The notes under the pieces are model-generated. The model saw nothing but the letters and a program-made list of their open reading frames with translations. It did no database searches and was not told the DNA's origin. Below, piece by piece: positions 59,558 through 64,000 of a stretch of DNA of 64,000 bases. This DNA is from Melanopsichium pennsylvanicum (Eukaryota > Basidiomycota > Ustilaginomycetes > Ustilaginales): the NCBI GenBank assembly GCA_900208305.1, contig OAPG01000002.1, positions 1,488,001 through 1,552,000 of the forward strand. Direction: 5' to 3'. Every line of letters begins with the position of its first letter. Position 1 is the first letter of the stretch. A program made the translations under genes and the position numbers.

Positions 59558-62500
59558 CTACTTCTTGCCAGCGCGGCGCTTGATATTCGCCTTGGCCCTC
59601 TCGAGCTGCTTCTGTTCGCTCCTTTCCACCTGCAATGTAGACATGATCTTGTCGATCTTCTTCTTGTAAGTTTGATCCTCTTCGGCCTGATCCTGTCTTC
59701 TGACCTCGGCAATGAATTGGTTGTCCCTGCGCAATTCTCGGATCGCTCCCTTGCGCTCCTTTTTGATGAGCGCCTTCATCTTTTGGATTTGCACACGCTC
59801 CGCATCGGGGTCCAGAGCCGACTTGCGGTCCGGGTTATATCCTTGCTGGTCGAACTTGGGGACCTGCGAGGCGATCGCAATGGCTCGATGGGCTTGGAGG
59901 CGCAAGTAGCGACGCGCGGAAGCGGCCATGTTCAGAGAACGGCTTAGGGAAACAGAAAGAATGCAAGATTGTGTAGAAGGCGAAGCGGAAAGAAGGACCG
60001 AGACAGGAGTGAAGAGCTCGACGAAGGATATGGAACCATTGTAAAGGTCGCTGAAACTCGAAACCAGAGAGAGGGCAAGCGAGAGCAATGCTTGCTGTGC
60101 GTCTGGGGTGGCGGCTTTGGTGGTGATCAACCTGGGCAAGTCGACTGCTTGCAAGGCTGGCTCGACAGCGTCAGCGCCCGAAAGGCGGAGATGGCGCGAG
60201 TGAGCAGCATCAACGTCCGGAGTTGGAATGCCGTATTCCTCGGCAACGCCGTGAATCTTGGCTAGCGCTTCGCGCTGTTTTTTTACGCCACCGAGCGGTG
60301 CCAGAATGGCAATGGCAGAGAAAAGGAAGTTGAGCGCTTCTGGGAACAGCCTCTTGCTCTCCTTCTCGTTGGACACCACCAACGAGCACAGGAACAGACC
60401 CGAGGCCAGGTCGCTGACTGATCTGATCCGAGCGTGACCCAAGTACTGCGCAATCAACAGCGCCAATGGTGTGGTCACATTGTGCTGCTTATCCGAAGTA
60501 GGCCACACCGAGCCGACCAACCTGAGCAATGTCAACTCGGGCAACCCTGGCCAGGTCCTCGCATTTGCCTCAGTAGGGCCCTTGGCGAGACCGCGCGATA
60601 GATTGCGCTGCATAAGCGCAAGCTTGCTGACAAAGTGCTCGGCGGATGCAGCAGGGTAGTTCTGCGAAAGGCTGAAGATGTGCGGAATGAGCGAGTTGAC
60701 AATTGCAAACGCCAACTTGTGCTTCTGACCGGTCGCGGACTGGTGGAGTTGAGCTTGTCCAGCCCAATGAAGAGCGTGGTCAATGAGGACACCGATGAGT
60801 GCTTGCAAGCGGTACTTGTTGTCCTCGGCCAAACTGGGGTGGTGAAGCGTGCGAATACGCTTGATGACAGTTGGGACGTGTTTCGGGCCGATCTGACGAT
60901 CCTCGAATAGAGCAAGAAGCTCGTCGTGGGTGGCAGGACACGGGAATGTGAAGGGAAGCTTGCTTTCGGTGACAGGTGTGGCCTTGGTTTTCGTAACTAA
61001 ACCAGCATTGCTGTCCTTACTGGTCGTTGTCGCCTTGGAGCTGCCCATGAGAGCCTCGTGATCGCCTTCTTGCTCAGACTCTTCGTCCTCGCCAATCTGG
61101 ATGGCGTCATCTGCATCAGCGAGATCGGCAAAGTCGTCCTCGTCTTCATCTTCATCTTCATCGTCTTCGTCCTCTTCGATCTCGACGCCGTCCTCGTCAT
61201 CTCCTTCGTCGTCTTCATCGTCTTCATCGTCTTCGTCATCCTCTGCCTCCTCTTCGTCGCTTCCATTGACAGCTCCGTCCTCTGCGAGAGCAGCACCGAG
61301 ACCGTAGACATCACCAGCCGTCATGCCGTCGAGCTCAAAATCGTCGTCAAGATCATCAGCTTGTGCTGCGCGCTTGGATCCTGAGCTGACCCTGGCGCCT
61401 TTCTTGCGCTTTCGACGACCTTCCTCTTTTTCCTCGTCTTCTCCTTCGTCGTCACTGTCACCACGCATACGTTTCAAGCGCGCCTTTTCTGCCTTCATCA
61501 ATCTCTGAGCTTCCTCAGCAGCGAGCTCTTCCTCGCTCTTGAGACGATCTTGAGGCTTTGCCCTGCGCTCGAAAGCCAACTCGCGAACGAAAGTATCGTA
61601 GGAGCTGGCAGGCTTCTCTTCGCCTTCAGCAGTGTTTGTTGTGGCGCTGGAGACCGGAGTGGAGTTGGCGCCGGTGGCAGGTCCAGGGAAGACGTTGAGC
61701 TTGGCTTTAGCCTTGGGATCCATGGCAGGTGCTGGCGTTGGGACAGGAGCTTGTTCATATAGTAAACCGCGAATGTCGGCGAGCTCGTCATCAAGCTGCT
61801 CTCGAAGTTCGTCGTCGGCGTCCTTCATCTTTTGACGTTCGATCTTGTGGAATTTGGATTTGGCAATGAGTTCACGCATGACGTCGGCTTTGGACTTGTC
61901 ACCCTCTTCGTTCTCGCCAAAGCCTCCGAAATGGCCTTGCGCTGTGAGTCGACCTGGGTCTTTGACATCGAAAATCGAGCGAACGTAACATGTCAGCATT
62001 ACATATGTTACAATCGTGTAGGGGAGCGTCAAGCAGAGGAACAAAAGCGAGAGAGAAGGGCCTCTTGATCCATCAGAAATCTCCAGTAGAATCTTTTGAC
62101 CGTCATGGGGTGGCGCTTTTCAGCGCGCTCTGTGTGTTGTGTCCGGATCAATTGTGTCGCCAGTAGCAGATCATCATATGGAGTGCCTGCTTCCGTGTGT
62201 TTTTCGCCTTCGTCATTCAGGTTGCATGATTCATAGAGAACTTACCTTCATCATCGTCGTCATCTTGCGGTAAACGGATGTCCGCCAGGTCATCCAAGCC
62301 GCTGAGCGACTGTCCGTAATGTGTAAGCAACTCGTCATCGTCATTGAGGTTGAATGCAGCACCCTTTGCTGCTCTTCGTTGCTTCTCTGTGGCAAATCGT
62401 TCTAGCATCTTTTCCTCGGGAGTCATGTTGGCATCGTTCTCACCGAAACGTCGGTCGACGAACGTTCCTGTACGGTTTCGTGCCTGCCATTCTGGAAGCA

Positions 62501-62795
62501 AGGTCTCTCTTCTTTGTGCAAGCCCGCTTGCTTTGGCAGCGCCGGGTCGACCAACTGAGCCCTTGATTTTGCGACCAAGCACTTCATGCTTTGGCTTGGT
62601 GAGCTTCTGATCGAATGGATTGAGGCCGGAAACGATGGAGTTGATCTTGTTCAAGCGAGCTGCAGCAGCATCCTTCTCGTCCTGACCGCCTTTTCGCGAG
62701 CGTGACTTTTTGGAAAGTTGACGACGATCTGTGACGCCAGAGCTATGAAGTTTGGACTTGAGCTGAGACAGCTGCGAGCCGCCGCCCTTCGCCAT
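59558..62795 (-). CDS. NOP14: Nop14, nucleolar SSU processome component
   Basis: Two exons, 62795-62246 and 61953-59558, joined in phase 1 by a 292-base intron (GTAAGT...CCCAG), giving 981 residues. Exon 1 has NKINSIVSGLNPFDQKLTKPKHEVLGR-type sequence with NPFD, KPKHEVLGR and a conserved ARNRTGTFVDRRFG motif. Exon 2 begins GRLTAQGHFGGFG and has VMRELIAKSKFHKIERQ, then the Nop14 helical C-terminal region up to RRAGKK. The middle is extremely acidic (long Glu/Asp runs near residues 430-480). Nop14 acts in 18S rRNA maturation and 40S assembly in the nucleolus. The splice is needed, because exon 1 otherwise ends at GKFSMNHAT. Confidence 0.93.
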
Positions 62796-63308
62796 GATTG
62801 AAGGACGAGTGTATGGGGCGAGTACTACCGTCTTTGTGCGACGGTAGGAGCTCTATGAGTGAGTGATTGAGACAGTCCTTGCAGTCAGATCTCCAATATG
62901 TTGACCTACAGCAGACGCAGTGGTCGGAGGATCCAATTTGGTGAAGAGAAGGGTATATGGTGCCGGAGTAGATTGGCGCTTGGGTCGTGGCAGTCTCTAG
63001 ATGGTCTCTGTGAAGAAGAACGGCAAAAGTCAGATAAATTTACTGTAGTGTCATGTTCAGGGTCGTCAAAAAAAAAACCAAAAAAAACACACACACACAC
63101 ATATAGTTTGTAAAGAGAGGAAAATCTGATAATCAAATCGTGAATGATTGGAGGGGAGATCTCCCGATCAAATCGATTCGGTTCCGACGGCGAAACGGTC
63201 GGATTGAGTGTCTCAACGCGCCGCAACCATTGCTTGTAGGAAGCCACGCCTGATCACCTTGTCTTTCACCGCATCGACCAACCATCACAACGCTCGATAC
63301 AGACGACA
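62796..63308. other. Divergent promoter between NOP14 and NDUFA13
   Basis: About 510 bases between divergent NOP14 (-) and the complex I subunit gene (+). A short A/CA-rich tract (A runs followed by about seven CA repeats) lies near 63065-63102. Confidence 0.5.
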
Positions 63309-64000
63309 ATGAGCGGTGCAGGTGAGTAAGACATGCATTTGCGACGGCAACGCACCCCAAGTCGCAGCAACAGCAACGACTATTGGCTCTTGCGATGAAG
63401 GTAGAACCTCCTCCCCTTCCTCATCAATCGATATCATATCGCTCTCCTGCGATCATCATTCTGTTTACAATCGCTTATCTGCCACATTTGCATTTCTTAT
63501 TGATCCGCACTCTGACCATCGTGACTCCTATTATCTAAATTCTCTTACCATCAATGACAAAAGTCCCATTCCGACAGGATCTTCCTCCTTCTGGAGGCTA
63601 CCAGCCCATCCGATACAAGCGTAATTTGCCAGGCAAGAACCTGTCCGGTCTCACTATCTTTGGCGGTGTCATTGCTATCTGTGCATACGGCTTCTACAAG
63701 GTTGGCCTTAGTAACCTGGAACAGAGGTAGGTTCAAATCCCCTACAGCTTCACCAATTAACAAACTACAGTACCTCGCAATCGCTCAGCCCAATACTGAT
63801 CCCGCAAAGCTTGTCTTTTGAATGACTCCAACAGAGAGCTTAAGCGGGAACGAGCATGGTCGCGAATTCACCTGATTCCTTTGCTCATGGCCGAATCTGA
63901 CCGAGATGCTTACCGACGTAACGAGGCCCAGGTTGCACGAGAGAAAGAGATCATGAAGGACGTCCCTGGCTGGGAGGCTGGCAAGTCGGTGTACAACACA
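63309..64000 (+). CDS. NDUFA13: Complex I subunit NDUFA13 (GRIM-19), 3' end outside window
   Basis: Proposed exons 63309-63321, 63564-63726 and 63835 to beyond 64000. The first intron (GTGAGT...AAAAG) joins in phase 1, reading MSGAVPFRQDLPPSGGY. The second intron (GTAGGT...ACAG) falls inside the codon between EQ and R. Alternatively, translation starts at the ATG at 63554 (MTKVPFRQD), with the first exon as leader. Family features are DLPPSGGY, YKRNLPG, a membrane helix (LTIFGGVIAICAYGFYKV), then SRIHLIPLLMAESDRDAYRR, IMKDVPGWEAGKSVYNT. This is the B16.6/GRIM-19 accessory subunit of mitochondrial NADH dehydrogenase. The C-terminal part is missing only because the window ends. Confidence 0.9.

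Overview
The window is nuclear DNA of a basidiomycete fungus, most likely a smut (Ustilaginales or close kin). The reasons are tightly packed genes on both strands, large single-exon genes mixed with genes carrying short GT-AG introns, long Ser/Gln/Ala-rich disordered proteins, nuclear tRNA genes (one with an intron after position 37), conserved eukaryotic genes and a tandem cluster of small secreted cysteine-containing proteins. I cannot name the species.

Layout, left to right. 1.7-7.5 kb: two large disordered proteins of unknown function. 9.0-12.9 kb: an Axl2-like cadherin-fold membrane protein. 14.5-15.4 kb: TRAPP subunit Bet3. 16.7-20.6 kb: a 1,225-residue disordered protein. 21.0-22.0 kb: proteasome lid subunit Rpn12. 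22.5-23.3 kb: a small Gln/Ser-rich protein. 24.5-26.8 kb: Y-family DNA polymerase iota. 27.3-28.5 kb: cytochrome b5 in five exons. 29.7 kb: tRNA-Asn. 30.2-32.2 kb: a TB2/DP1/HVA22 (REEP/Yop1) protein with a long tail. 32.6-35.4 kb: the double AAA ATPase Rix7. 35.7-40.9 kb: the accessory part, with three intact small secreted proteins, degenerate relatives and an intron-containing tRNA-Met. 41.4-43.7 kb: Gle1. 44.1-46.0 kb: Ogg1. 46.2-48.0 kb: Nob1. 48.5-49.7 kb: a Myb/SANT-like protein. 50.3-53.4 kb: an F-box/SirB1/YccV protein (FBXO21-like). 53.5-54.8 kb: a Ski8-like WD40 protein. 55.1-57.1 kb: FG nucleoporin Nup42. 57.4-59.0 kb: Tip41. 59.6-62.8 kb: Nop14. 63.3 kb to the end: complex I subunit NDUFA13/GRIM-19, cut by the window end.

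Several housekeeping genes belong to shared pathways. Gle1 and Nup42 act together at the cytoplasmic face of the nuclear pore in mRNA export, and the Nup42 C-terminus carries a recognisable Gle1-binding tail. Rix7, Nob1 and Nop14 act in ribosome assembly. Polymerase iota and Ogg1 handle damaged bases.

The most notable region is 35.7-40.9 kb. Three genes encode proteins with a signal peptide, exactly four cysteines at matching relative positions and one phase-1 intron at the same place. Two relatives beside them have lost that intron and parts of the gene. I read this as a locally expanded, fast-diverging family of candidate secreted effectors. The family assignment is inference from the sequence alone.
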